Shown here in pieces: positions 1 to 9,784 of a stretch of DNA of 64,000 nt (positions are counted from its first letter, which is position 1; each line of letters opens with the position of its first letter). The position numbers and the translations under genes were made by a program. This DNA comes from a bacterium. Lineage in GTDB: Bacteria; Planctomycetota; Planctomycetia; Isosphaerales; Isosphaeraceae. The DNA lies in contig WGMM01000031.1 in NCBI GenBank assembly GCA_016125085.1, positions 124,001 through 188,000 on the forward strand. Direction: 5' to 3'. The notes under the pieces are model-generated. The model had not been told where the DNA came from, made no database searches, and saw only the letters and a list, made by a program, of their open reading frames with translations.

Positions 1-609
1 CTGACCGTCTACGGCACAGGTACTTCACCTTCTTTCGAGTCGATCGTCGATGGCCTGGGCAAAGCCGCCGGGTTCAACATCAAGAAGATCGCCGATGGCA
101 GCGGCCCCAGCGATCACCAGTCGTTCTACCTGAAGAATATCCCCGTTCTATTCTTCTTTACGGGCACGCACAAGGATTATCACCGGCCTTCGGACGATGC
201 CGAACTGATCGACGTCGCAGGTATGAGCCGAATCGCCGACATGACAGAGCTGGTTATCCTCGAACTCCTGCGACGGCCGAAACGGCCGGAATTCGTGAAA
301 GTCGCCGGGCGTGCCCCCGGCCCCGGCCGGGTCGCGATGCGAGCCTATCTCGGATCGATCCCGGACTATGACGATGCCGGCAAGGGCGTCAAGCTCTCGG
401 GTGTTCAGACCGGCAGCCCCGCCGAAAAGGGCGGCCTGAAAGGCGGCGACGTGGTGATCCGCATGGCCGGCAAACCGATCGGGACGATTCAGGACTACAT
501 GGAAAGCCTGTCGACGAAGAAGCCGGGCGACGAAGTCGAAGTCGTCGTCAAACGCGCGGACAAGGATGTCACCCTCAAGGTCACTCTGGGCAATAGGCCC
601 GGCAACTGA
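1..609 (+). CDS. M28-family aminopeptidase C-terminal part with PDZ domain (5' truncated by window edge)
   Basis: Frame 1 is open from base 1 (LTVYGTGTSPSFESIVDGL...SDHQSFYLKNIPVLFFFTGTHKDYHRPSDD) and ends in a PDZ-like segment (GVQTGSPAEKGGLKGGDVVIRMAGKPIG). Confidence 0.8.
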   Translation: MTVYGTGTSPSFESIVDGLGKAAGFNIKKIADGSGPSDHQSFYLKNIPVLFFFTGTHKDYHRPSDDAELIDVAGMSRIADMTELVILELLRRPKRPEFVKVAGRAPGPGRVAMRAYLGSIPDYDDAGKGVKLSGVQTGSPAEKGGLKGGDVVIRMAGKPIGTIQDYMESLSTKKPGDEVEVVVKRADKDVTLKVTLGNRPGN

Positions 610-708
610 CCTGGTTCGCTGCGGATTTCCGGACCGTTGTGAGAATCCTCGCGGATTCGCCCGGTCCGGGATATCTCCGTTTCCGGTCCGACTTCTCCGG
701 TTTGAGAA

Positions 709-2079
709 ATGATGCTCGAAAGCTGTTCGATATCACGGCGCAGCTTCGGAATCGCCTCCGCAATCTCCTCGCTTTCGGGTTGCGGTTTCGGTTCTTCGGC
801 ACCTATCGACTATCTGGCCGGAATAACGGACGGGCTTCGCATCCTGACCCCCTGGGGCTCAGGAATTCGAAACCGTTTTGCCGAAGAGTTTTCGGAATGG
901 TCTTCGAAGGAAGGATTCGCCCCCGTTTCCATCCGCTGGTTACCAGTCGCGGATTCCGACCTTGCGAAAGCGCCGATCCGCCACCTCATTCGCATCGCGG
1001 ATCTGATTCTGGGTGGTCGTCTCGAACCAATGGACGAAACGCCGGCCGAAGCATGGATGCTGGCGAATCTCAAACCGATCCGTTCGCCCGTGCTGCGGTT
1101 ACGAACGTCACAAGGCATTGGTTCAGCATCGCAGATCGCGGCATATCCGAAAATCAATGAGATCGCTTCGATCATCCGGTCAGGACGAATGAGGACCGGC
1201 GACATTCCGCTTGCCCTGAGCGATCAGCCGGGCGATGCGCTGACTCTGGCCTATCTGCTCGCGGCATTCGAAGATGCCCCGGACCAGGCCGCGGGATATG
1301 CACGCTGGATCCGAATCGTCGGTACGTCCAGTAAGCTCGAATCTCTCGTTGCCGAACCTCAAGTATCGCTTAGCCTTGCGGATCGCTCAGCAATCGATCG
1401 CCAGACTGAGACGCCCTGGACCGGTGGCGAAGGCACTTCACGGGCGCTCGGCATACCGGAAACGGAAAAGCCTGCGTATTGGCCTGAGAACGCAGTCTGG
1501 CGAAACGATTCGAAGCAAGCCGCGACGATTCGCCAGCTGATGGAATTTTGTCTCCGAAATGAGTGGGCATTGTCGGTCGGGCCGATGACCCCGAATCCGA
1601 ACTCGCGTGACGTGTTTCGGAACATGATGGCCGAAGTTCTACGAATCCCTTGTGGCGACACCATTCGAAACGTCTGGAATGCGCTACACACGGCCCGGAA
1701 CGAGCGATTCGCCGAAGTCGAATCGTACATGGCTTCACGCCCCCCCTGGCCACCCGCCTCAGTGATCGAAATGCGTACCATTCGGGGCTTCGAATACGTC
1801 GTCGCCCTGGCCGAACAACTTGCGATTGACGAAGCCCAGCGGGACTGGCTGATTCAGGAATTCGGCAAACCGGAAAGCGAAACCGACTTCCGGATGCTGG
1901 AAACCGGCGACCAGGGACGACTCGCCGACTCGACAAGATTCTGTTCATGGCTGAACGCCGAATGGACCGCCTGGGTGCGGCAAAGATGCAGGCGGGCGGT
2001 TCGATACCTGAACTCCGGCGATTCGTTGCGGCTCATTTCAGACCCCGCGGAGCGGAAAGGACCATCGACCTCCCCATGA
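709..2079 (+). CDS. Putative extracellular solute-binding lipoprotein of an ABC transporter
   Basis: N-terminus SISRRSFGIASAISSLSGC (Tat-like RR plus lipobox). ATGA overlap with the downstream ABC ATPase gene. Confidence 0.6.
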   Translation: MMLESCSISRRSFGIASAISSLSGCGFGSSAPIDYLAGITDGLRILTPWGSGIRNRFAEEFSEWSSKEGFAPVSIRWLPVADSDLAKAPIRHLIRIADLILGGRLEPMDETPAEAWMLANLKPIRSPVLRLRTSQGIGSASQIAAYPKINEIASIIRSGRMRTGDIPLALSDQPGDALTLAYLLAAFEDAPDQAAGYARWIRIVGTSSKLESLVAEPQVSLSLADRSAIDRQTETPWTGGEGTSRALGIPETEKPAYWPENAVWRNDSKQAATIRQLMEFCLRNEWALSVGPMTPNPNSRDVFRNMMAEVLRIPCGDTIRNVWNALHTARNERFAEVESYMASRPPWPPASVIEMRTIRGFEYVVALAEQLAIDEAQRDWLIQEFGKPESETDFRMLETGDQGRLADSTRFCSWLNAEWTAWVRQRCRRAVRYLNSGDSLRLISDPAERKGPSTSP

Positions 2080-3194
2080 TCCGCCTGACGATCCATAATC
2101 TGACTCTGCGCCGAGATGAAATCACGCTGCTGGACCAGGTCGGTATCGAAGCCAGACCTGGCCGGATTCATCTTGTCCTGGGCAGACCGGAAAGCGGAAA
2201 GACCGTACTGGCGCGTGCTCTTGCTGGTCTGGAGCCAGACTGCACCGGTGAAATCTATCTCGACGGGCGAGACATCATCGACATCCCGCCTGAGAAACGG
2301 AGAGTCGGACTCGTCGCGACCGATCCGGGCCTCTGGCCTGGTCTCTCCGCTGGTACGAACGTCGATTTCGGCCTGAAATACCGTGGTATCGCCCGCCAGG
2401 ACCGGAAAAGTCGTATTTCGGAAGCCCTCGGCTGGTTCGGAGTCGACAGCCTGAAGCATCGCCGCGTCGAAAGCCTCACGCCGATCGAATCCCGGCGTGT
2501 CGCCCTGGCCCGGGCTCTCGCGGTCGATCCGCAGGTCATGATCATGGACGATCCGCTCGATGATCTTGCGGAGGGCGAATCTCGGGCACTCAGGGACGAC
2601 ATTGTCCGGGTACATACCGAACAGCGCGTGACGACGGTGATTATGGCTCGCGACGTCGACCCGTGGTGGGAATTCGCCGACCGCATCAGCCTGTTGCATG
2701 AAGGCCGAATTCTGCGTACCGGCCCCCCGGATGAAGTGTTCCACCGGCCGGAAAGCCTGGATGCTGCTGCCTTCTTCGGGCCCTGCAACGTCATTGAAGG
2801 TGTCGCCGAAGCGATCGATCCGCGTGGGGAGGTTCTTGTGCGTACAGCCTGCGGCCGACTGTTGGGCCGAGTCGTTTCGTCACAAGGCTTCGTTCCCCGC
2901 CAGGGAGAACCAGTGATCGTCATGTTCCGGCCAGAGGCGATCGCGCTTGGAGCCGTTGCGGGATCGGCCACAGCGCAGGTGAATCGCATCCCAGTGCGAG
3001 TCGTCCGAACGACCTTCGCCGGCCGCACTTTCCGTTGCGAACTGGAGGCTCCCGGTGAGGTTCCTCTGACAGCGACATTGCTCGCAGGCCAGGCTACCGG
3101 GATTCGCCCTGAAACGAATCTGACGGCCCTGATCCCATCGGAAATGATGAGCGTGGCTTCGGCCAGCCGGAATCCCGAATACGAGCCCGTCTGA
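2076..3194 (+). CDS. ABC transporter ATP-binding protein with TOBE-like C-terminus and degenerate catalytic motifs
   Basis: Walker A GRPESGKT. ABC fold order is recognisable (LTPIESRRVALARALAVDPQVMIMDDPLDDL). ATG at 2076 overlaps the upstream stop. Confidence 0.85.
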   Translation: MIRLTIHNLTLRRDEITLLDQVGIEARPGRIHLVLGRPESGKTVLARALAGLEPDCTGEIYLDGRDIIDIPPEKRRVGLVATDPGLWPGLSAGTNVDFGLKYRGIARQDRKSRISEALGWFGVDSLKHRRVESLTPIESRRVALARALAVDPQVMIMDDPLDDLAEGESRALRDDIVRVHTEQRVTTVIMARDVDPWWEFADRISLLHEGRILRTGPPDEVFHRPESLDAAAFFGPCNVIEGVAEAIDPRGEVLVRTACGRLLGRVVSSQGFVPRQGEPVIVMFRPEAIALGAVAGSATAQVNRIPVRVVRTTFAGRTFRCELEAPGEVPLTATLLAGQATGIRPETNLTALIPSEMMSVASASRNPEYEPV

Positions 3195-3210
3195 GCGAGA
3201 CGAGGACCGG

Positions 3211-4638
3211 TCAGAACGGATCGTTGTCCGTGTTTCGTAATTCCGTGGGTGCCGGAACGAACCGTTCGTCGTATTGCGATAACGACTCGAATTTCATGAT
3301 ATCCCGCAGGAACGTGAATTTCGCGGTTCCGGTCGCGCCCGAGCGGTTCTTGGCGATGATCAGTTCCGCCTGGCCGGGCGAATCGTTCGGGTCGTAATAC
3401 TCGGGCCGGTGAAGCAGCAGGACGATGTCGGCGTCCTGTTCGATCGCGCCCGATTCCCGCAAGTCCGCCATACGAGGCCGACGGTCTTCGCGCGTTTCCA
3501 CACCCCGATTCAGCTGGGAGAGAGCGATCACAGGCACTTCGAGTTCACGGGCAAGCGTCTTCAGGCGGCGACTGACCTTGGCGATGTGCTCCTGCCTGCT
3601 CTCGCGTGAATCTTCCTGCTCGATGAGCTGGATGTAGTCGATCAGAATCAGGCCGATTTCGTTGCGCAACTTGAGCCGGCGTGCGTTCGCCGTAATCTGG
3701 AGAACCGTTCGCGACGGTGTATCGTCAATGAACACCGGCACGCTGCGCAGCGTTTCGAAAGCTTCGCCGATCTTGGACATTTCGAGCGTACCGAGGTGCT
3801 GGCCAGTACGCAGCTTGTGCCCTTCGACACGGCCGCGTGCGGCCAGCAGCCGCTCCGCCAGTTCCATCTGCCCCATTTCGAGGCTGAAGAACAGCACCGC
3901 CTTGCCCAGATTGACGGCCACGTGATCGAGTATGTTCAGTGCCAGAGCCGTCTTGCCCATTGACGGGCGGGCGGCAAGAATGATGAGCTGCGAGCCCTGA
4001 AACCCGCCGGTCATATCGTCCAGATCCTGAAAACCCGTGCCGACGCCGGAAACGGCTGACTTGTTCTCGGACCGCTCGGTAATCCGGTCCATGGCCGAAA
4101 GCACGACGTCGCACAATTCGACGGTCTGACCAGCGGCCTGGGCGTCCGAGATTTCGAAGATTCGCGATTCGGCGGCCTCGATCAGTTCGTCCGCCGTGAG
4201 CGTATTCGCGTAGGAAAGCTGAAGAACTTCCGAGGACGCCTTGATCAGCGCCCTCATGACCGCCTTCTGCTTGACGATTTCGCTGTAGAACTTGGCGTTC
4301 GCGGGATGAGGAACGGCCTGGGTAAGGTCGATCAGCCCCTCTTCGGCCCCGATCTTGTCGAACTGTTGAAGCTGGATCAGTTCGTCGGCGAGAGTAATGA
4401 AATCGACCGGGCGATTTTCCAGATACATCTCGCGCATGACGCGATAAACGATCTGATGTGCTTCGCGATAAAAATCCTCGGGCTTAAGAACCTGAGTGAT
4501 GTCGTGCAGAACGTTATTGTCGAGGAAGACGCTGCCGAGGAGGCCCCGCTCAGCTTCGAGGCTGAACGGAGGAAGGCGATCGACTACCGAGTTCTTGCCG
4601 TTGGTCGTCGTGATCAGCTCGTCTTCCAAGCGGGCCAT
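3211..4638 (-). CDS. dnaB: Replicative DNA helicase DnaB
   Basis: PPFSLEAERGLLGSVFLDN, AARPSMGKTALALNI, DYIQLIEQED, SQLNRGVETREDRRPRMADLRESGAIEQDADIVLLLHR. Confidence 0.95.
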   Translation of the reverse strand: MARLEDELITTTNGKNSVVDRLPPFSLEAERGLLGSVFLDNNVLHDITQVLKPEDFYREAHQIVYRVMREMYLENRPVDFITLADELIQLQQFDKIGAEEGLIDLTQAVPHPANAKFYSEIVKQKAVMRALIKASSEVLQLSYANTLTADELIEAAESRIFEISDAQAAGQTVELCDVVLSAMDRITERSENKSAVSGVGTGFQDLDDMTGGFQGSQLIILAARPSMGKTALALNILDHVAVNLGKAVLFFSLEMGQMELAERLLAARGRVEGHKLRTGQHLGTLEMSKIGEAFETLRSVPVFIDDTPSRTVLQITANARRLKLRNEIGLILIDYIQLIEQEDSRESRQEHIAKVSRRLKTLARELEVPVIALSQLNRGVETREDRRPRMADLRESGAIEQDADIVLLLHRPEYYDPNDSPGQAELIIAKNRSGATGTAKFTFLRDIMKFESLSQYDERFVPAPTELRNTDNDPF

Positions 4639-4786
4639 GTCGAAGTCCTGTTTGCATAGCCTGGACTGGATCCGATCGCGTCCGATCCAGATTCGACGCA
4701 AGAACCCAGCGATCGTTCGGCGTGACCGAAACCGACGACTGGGTTCTTAAACCTGATACTGAAGACGCCTGAAGTACGAAGTGAAA

Positions 4787-5359
4787 TCACTCCGTATGAG
4801 CAGGAACGACCCAGAGATTGATCTCGGTTTCGACGTCCATACCGAGGTGAAGACGAATGGTGTACTGACCGACTTCCTTGAGCGGACCGTCGATCTTGAC
4901 CATCTCTTCAGTCACTTCGTAGTTGTGCGAGCGAAGCACCGTGGCGATCTGATCGGCGTTGACCGAGCCGTAAAGATATCCTTCCGGATTCGAATTGGCT
5001 TCGATCGTAACGGATTTCTGATTGAGCTGGGCAGCCAGGCTGGCGAGTTCCGAACGCCTGGCGGCTTCGAGTTCGCGGGTGCGTCTCTTGTGCTGCTCGA
5101 CGATACGCAGGTTATGCGCCGTGGCGAATGTCGCAAGACCTTGAGGCACAAGGTAATTCCGGGCGAAACCCGGTCGGACCTTCACGACGTCGCCAGTCTT
5201 GCCGACGTAAGGAACGTTGTGGGTCAAAATTACCGTCTGCTGGCCGTTCTTGGCACGCAGCGGGTGATTCTTACGGCGTTCGACGCCTGGCTGACGCGGC
5301 GGGCCGGCTGGCTTCGCCTTACCCTTGGCCGATTTGGCGGACTTTGCTGTGCTTGCCAT
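4787..5359 (-). CDS. rplI: 50S ribosomal protein L9
   Basis: VILTHNVPYVGKTGDVVKVRPGFARNYLVPQGLA is the typical L9 N-terminus. Located between ssb and dnaB. Confidence 0.93.
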   Translation of the reverse strand: MASTAKSAKSAKGKAKPAGPPRQPGVERRKNHPLRAKNGQQTVILTHNVPYVGKTGDVVKVRPGFARNYLVPQGLATFATAHNLRIVEQHKRRTRELEAARRSELASLAAQLNQKSVTIEANSNPEGYLYGSVNADQIATVLRSHNYEVTEEMVKIDGPLKEVGQYTIRLHLGMDVETEINLWVVPAHTE

Positions 5360-5449
5360 TCTTGAGTACCTTTCCTCTCGAAATTCTCGCGATTCGCTGT
5401 TGTTCGTTGTCTTTCGACGGATTTGCAGGCCGTAATGCCGTCCGATGCG

Positions 5450-5962
5450 TCAGAACGGGATATCGTCGGCCGAATCAGGAGGCCCTGGCTCAGCGGGAGC
5501 CATGGGCTTGCGGGGCGGAGCCGCACGTTCCGTCATCGAAGGCCCTGACATCCGTCGAGGAGCAGCACCACCGGAAGGAGCATGAAAGCCACCTTCATCC
5601 GAAGACGGTGGTGGGGAGGAAGGTCCATCTTCCCGACGGTCGAGAAACTGGACCCGCTCCGCTTCGACCTTGATCTTGGATCGTTTCTCGCCCTCACGGG
5701 TTTCCCAGGTTTCTTCCTTGAGATACCCTTCGACGTGCACCGCGCGGCCTTTCTTGAGATACTGGCAGCAGTTCTCGGCCTGACGGTTCCAGACAGTGAC
5801 GACAATGTACAAAGTCTCTTCCCGGGTATCGCCTTCGCGTGTGGCGTATTTCCGGCTGGTCGCCAATTTGAGATCCGAAACCGCGGTGCCATTCGGCGTG
5901 TAACGCAGTTCCGGGTCGTGAGTCAGTCGACCGATCAGAAAGACTTTGTTCAAATCCGCCAT
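5450..5962 (-). CDS. ssb: Single-stranded DNA-binding protein
   Basis: MADLNKVFLIGRLTHDPELRYTPNGTAVSDLKLATSRKY. Acidic C-terminal tail ends DSADDIPF. Confidence 0.95.
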   Translation of the reverse strand: MADLNKVFLIGRLTHDPELRYTPNGTAVSDLKLATSRKYATREGDTREETLYIVVTVWNRQAENCCQYLKKGRAVHVEGYLKEETWETREGEKRSKIKVEAERVQFLDRREDGPSSPPPSSDEGGFHAPSGGAAPRRMSGPSMTERAAPPRKPMAPAEPGPPDSADDIPF

Positions 5963-6032
5963 CTGTGCACCTGTTTCGATTCGCCGGAGTCAGACCTGCG
6001 AGCGGACGTCGATGAGGGCAATCGTACGAAAA

Positions 6033-6443
6033 TCACTCTTCGTCACGACGGCGACGACGAGGACGATCATCGTATTCGTCGTCGGATCGGCGTTCGTCTT
6101 CCACAGAGGGAGTCGAGCTCATCGCGGAAGCGATCAGAGGTTCCACCAGCTTCGGGTGGATCTTCAGAACCATCTCGCGAAGAATCAGATCATTCAGACG
6201 GCAATCGTGATTGATCGTGGCAAGAGCCTGCGCGTCAACCTTGAAATAAGTCAGCATATAGATGCCTTTACGATGGCCCTGGACCGGATAGGCCAGCTTG
6301 CGCTCGTCCCACTGACGGGTCGCGACGATTTCGGCATTCTGACGAGTCAGGATTTCATGAACTTGAGCGACCGACTCGTCCCAATTGACCGAGGCTTTGG
6401 CGGCGTCGAGAAGAAACATCGCTTCGTACGTGTGAACGGGCAA
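6033..6443 (-). CDS. rpsF: 30S ribosomal protein S6
   Basis: HTYEAMFLLDAAKASVNWDESVAQVHEILTRQNAEIVATRQWDERKLAYPVQGHRKGIYMLTYFK. TTG start proposed at 6443; the ORF track start at 6542 looks over-extended. Confidence 0.9.
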   Translation of the reverse strand: MPVHTYEAMFLLDAAKASVNWDESVAQVHEILTRQNAEIVATRQWDERKLAYPVQGHRKGIYMLTYFKVDAQALATINHDCRLNDLILREMVLKIHPKLVEPLIASAMSSTPSVEDERRSDDEYDDRPRRRRRDEE

Positions 6444-6561
6444 GGATCGAACCTCCAGGAAACCGGTGGCCGCAATCTCCCACATCTTCGGAGAAGCCAC
6501 CGCGATATGGATCAGGAGCATACATCGCACCGAAGAACGCATCTTCGGTCAAAACGTCAGG

Positions 6562-7161
6562 TCAGGACTTCGTCGCCGGGGCATGGGGGTCGGAAGGGCC
6601 GTTGAAACGATTCATCGCCGTTTCCAGATCCCGGGAAGCCCAAACCCCAATCGCCTGAATCGCTGTCAGCAAACCATCCTCGAGAACTTTCAGTTCGCTC
6701 GGACGGAACTTCGCGAGAACGAAATCGGCGGCGTCCATCAGCCCACGATCGCCGATACCGATTCGCATCCTGGGGAACCTATCAGTCCCAAGAACACGAG
6801 CAATATCGCGCAAACCTTTCTGACCGCCATCACCTCCACCAGGCCGAATACGCACCCGGCCCAGGGGAAGACTCAAATCGTCGCAAATTACGACAAGATC
6901 CTCAAGAGGAATCTTGTAAAATCGGACGATTCCGGATACGGCCTTACCGCTCGCGTTCATGAACGTCGTCGGCTTCACCACCAGAACTTTACGGAAATCG
7001 ATTTCGATCTCCGCCACTTCGGAATCGAATCGATTCGCGAAACGAAAGCCAGGAAGTCCGGAAACGAGACGATCGATGGCGTCGAAGCCGACGTTATGAC
7101 GTGTCCGATCGTATTTCGATCCCGGATTTCCCAATCCGACGACGATTTTGGGACCGGACAC
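6562..7161 (-). CDS. pth: Peptidyl-tRNA hydrolase
   Basis: IVVGLGNPGSKYDRTRHNVGFDAIDRL, KPTTFMNASGKAV, DDLSLPLGRVRIRPGGGDGGQKGLRDI. Confidence 0.95.
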   Translation of the reverse strand: MSGPKIVVGLGNPGSKYDRTRHNVGFDAIDRLVSGLPGFRFANRFDSEVAEIEIDFRKVLVVKPTTFMNASGKAVSGIVRFYKIPLEDLVVICDDLSLPLGRVRIRPGGGDGGQKGLRDIARVLGTDRFPRMRIGIGDRGLMDAADFVLAKFRPSELKVLEDGLLTAIQAIGVWASRDLETAMNRFNGPSDPHAPATKS

Positions 7162-7218
7162 GACTCACGCACTCCGCGACGATCGATTCCCCTGGCCCTC
7201 ACGAGCCAGGGTCGAAAT

Positions 7219-7860
7219 TCAGACTTCGGCCTTCTTCTCAGGTCTGGAAATGACCTCAGGCTCGGTCGCCGCTGGTTCCGTCGCTTCGACGGCACCAGCC
7301 GGACGAATCAGGTGGACGATGATTTCGTCAGGCCCTGAAACAGCCGCAACCCCAGCAGGCAACTGCAGTTCCTTGACGTGAATCACTTGTCCCAAGTGCA
7401 AGTTCGATACGTCGACGCGGATATAATCCGGAATCTGATCAGCCCGGCAACGCACCTTCACGCTGTGATGGGGCACGTCCAGCATGCCGCCTTCATTGAC
7501 GCCAGGGGCTTCGCCACGGATTTCGATCCGAACTTCGCTCTCGACGAGTTCCGTGAGATCCGCACGGAAGAAATCGACGTGAATCACTTCGCGGCCGAGG
7601 TAATCCCACTGGAGGTCGCGAACGAGAACCGTTTCGGACTTGCCGTTGCCGAGGTCCAGATTCAGGACGTGCGAACCGCGCTTGAGAATCCCGGCAATAT
7701 CGTCAGACTTCAGGCTGATCGGTTGCGGAGCCTGCTTGTGACCGTAAATGATCGCGGGAACGTCGCCGGCGGCACGCAAGCGACGGCTCACTCGCGTACC
7801 CGTGCCTTTATTCTTCACAGTTTCTCGCGGTTTCGCCGCGACCGTCACGATCGTACTCAT
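7219..7860 (-). CDS. rplY: 50S ribosomal protein L25 (long Ctc type)
   Basis: RETVKNKGTGTRVSRRLRAAGDVPAIIYGHKQAPQPISL plus a C-terminal TL5-like domain. ATG at 7860. Confidence 0.9.
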   Translation of the reverse strand: MSTIVTVAAKPRETVKNKGTGTRVSRRLRAAGDVPAIIYGHKQAPQPISLKSDDIAGILKRGSHVLNLDLGNGKSETVLVRDLQWDYLGREVIHVDFFRADLTELVESEVRIEIRGEAPGVNEGGMLDVPHHSVKVRCRADQIPDYIRVDVSNLHLGQVIHVKELQLPAGVAAVSGPDEIIVHLIRPAGAVEATEPAATEPEVISRPEKKAEV

Positions 7861-8158
7861 CTTGAAGAAGTTCTCGCTGTCTGAAACAGGATCCATTCGA
7901 ATCGCCGGCACGATTGACTTGTGCCGAATCGATCCGGGGAACAGGAGCGCAATACCTGAATGCTCCGCGACGTCGCACCCGCCCAGGGTCACGCGACGAA
8001 CGATTTGAGCCCGGATTCGGAAACCGAACCCGGGCGTCGATTCCGAAGACTATACAAGATCGGGACAAGCTTGGCAAGTCGAGCCCCGATGTTTCTCTGG
8101 ACATCGGCATCGAGGCAGATCAAAGACCTGCATTCGCATTTGCCCCTTCCCGAAGTTG

Positions 8159-9403
8159 TCATTCGACCGGTTCGAGATCCAGGCGTGGACCGACTGCGGC
8201 AAGTGTCATCGGCCTCATCGGGAATCGATGCATGAGGTCAATGATGTCGTCGGGCGTCACGGCATTATAGGCCGCAATCTCCTCGTCGAGCGGTACATGC
8301 CGCCGGAAGTACGTGTAATATCCTCCGACCGGCATGAGCCTGCCCATTGGCCGTTCGGCCCGAATCATCGAACGTGCCAGGATTTTGTTGCGGGCCCGGT
8401 CAATTTCTTCTTGACCGATCCCATGATCCCGCACCCGGTGCAGCACATGTGCCACACGATCGAGATTCGCTTCTGCGAATTCGGGATCACATCCCAGGAA
8501 GAGGTAATAGGCCCCGGCGTGATCATATTCCTGATAGGAAAGGTCGCACATATCCGCATGACCGGGATGGACGATCTCCCAGTAGAGCCTTGAACCACTC
8601 GAATCGCCCAGAGCGACGGCCAGAATCCCTGCGGCGTAACGGGCTCGATCTTCAAGTGACGGCGCAGCGCTCACGAGCACGAGCGTCTCCTGCTGGTCAT
8701 CAGGTCGCTCGATACAACGGAAGCCGCCACACCCTGAAGTTTCGGCGACGGTTCGGGAGGGTTGTCCGACCGGCTCCCAGCTTTCGCACCGCGATTTCGC
8801 CAGGTCCAGCAGCTGGGTCCATTCGCCACGGCCAGTGAAGGCCAGCACGATGTTCTCGGGGGCGTAGCGCCTGCGGAAGTAATCGCGCATGCGCTCGACC
8901 TTCATGGCCTCGATCGATTCGACCGTGCCCAGGACGCTGCCACCCAGCGGGTGACGGCCGAAGTGGGCTGCCTTGGCCGCTTCGTAGGCAACCATCATCG
9001 GGTTGTCGTCGTACATCTTGATTTCTTCGACGATCACCTTTTTCTCGGTGTCGAAGTCCTCTTCACGCAGGACGGGCCTCATGATGTCAGCCAGGACGTC
9101 GAACGCCGCAGGCATATATTCAGGAAGTGCCGTGACGTGATAGATCGTATCTTCTTCGCTCGTCTGGGCGTTATGGCGGGCTCCGACACGGTCGAAATCT
9201 CGATTCACGGCCAGCGCGTCGCGTTTGAGCGTGCCCTTGAAGAGCATGTGCTCAAGGAAGTGCGAAAGGCCACTTTCGTCACCGGTTTCGTCGCGTGCTC
9301 CGGTTTTGACGAAAAAACCGGTGGCGATCGAATGGGCCTGTTCGTTCAGTTCGGCAACCACCGTCAGCCCGTTGGCAAGCCGGGCTTCATGGAAACTCAT
9401 CAT
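8159..9403 (-). CDS. M16-family zinc peptidase, catalytic-type subunit
   Basis: Inverse zinc motif HFLEH in LSHFLEHMLFKGT, with downstream EEIKMYDDNP. Confidence 0.88.
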   Translation of the reverse strand: MMSFHEARLANGLTVVAELNEQAHSIATGFFVKTGARDETGDESGLSHFLEHMLFKGTLKRDALAVNRDFDRVGARHNAQTSEEDTIYHVTALPEYMPAAFDVLADIMRPVLREEDFDTEKKVIVEEIKMYDDNPMMVAYEAAKAAHFGRHPLGGSVLGTVESIEAMKVERMRDYFRRRYAPENIVLAFTGRGEWTQLLDLAKSRCESWEPVGQPSRTVAETSGCGGFRCIERPDDQQETLVLVSAAPSLEDRARYAAGILAVALGDSSGSRLYWEIVHPGHADMCDLSYQEYDHAGAYYLFLGCDPEFAEANLDRVAHVLHRVRDHGIGQEEIDRARNKILARSMIRAERPMGRLMPVGGYYTYFRRHVPLDEEIAAYNAVTPDDIIDLMHRFPMRPMTLAAVGPRLDLEPVE

Positions 9404-9444
9404 CCTCTGGAACCTCTGGTTTATTCGATCCGGTGAAAAATCGG

Positions 9445-9702
9445 TCAGACGAGTCTCGGGGTCACGTCGATCACGACGGACGGCTCGTCAGCCACGCCGA
9501 GGTCGTCGGCCTGCACGCGAATGCCCGCAAGCCCCAAAGCGGCGATCAAAGCCAGCGTGACACCAAGAACGAGCCCCGCCCCCAGGCCGGCGAACACGGC
9601 GGTCACGAAGGCGGCGACGACCTTGCCGGTCAGGGCGACGACACCGACCAGGTGATTTCTGATGACAAGGATCATCCGTCGAATTGCGTCAGGGGCGATC
9701 AT
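9445..9702 (-). CDS. Small hydrophobic membrane protein between two M16 genes
   Basis: ORF with a long hydrophobic core (VVALTGKVVAAFVTAVFAGLGAGLVLGVTLALIAALGLAG), co-oriented with its neighbours. Confidence 0.55.
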   Translation of the reverse strand: MIAPDAIRRMILVIRNHLVGVVALTGKVVAAFVTAVFAGLGAGLVLGVTLALIAALGLAGIRVQADDLGVADEPSVVIDVTPRLV

Positions 9703-9784
9703 TTCAGTGAACTCCGACGATCGGTCGTATTGGGGCGAGGCAAGACAGTCGACTCCTAATCTCTTTCTGCTCAGTTCTTTCCAC

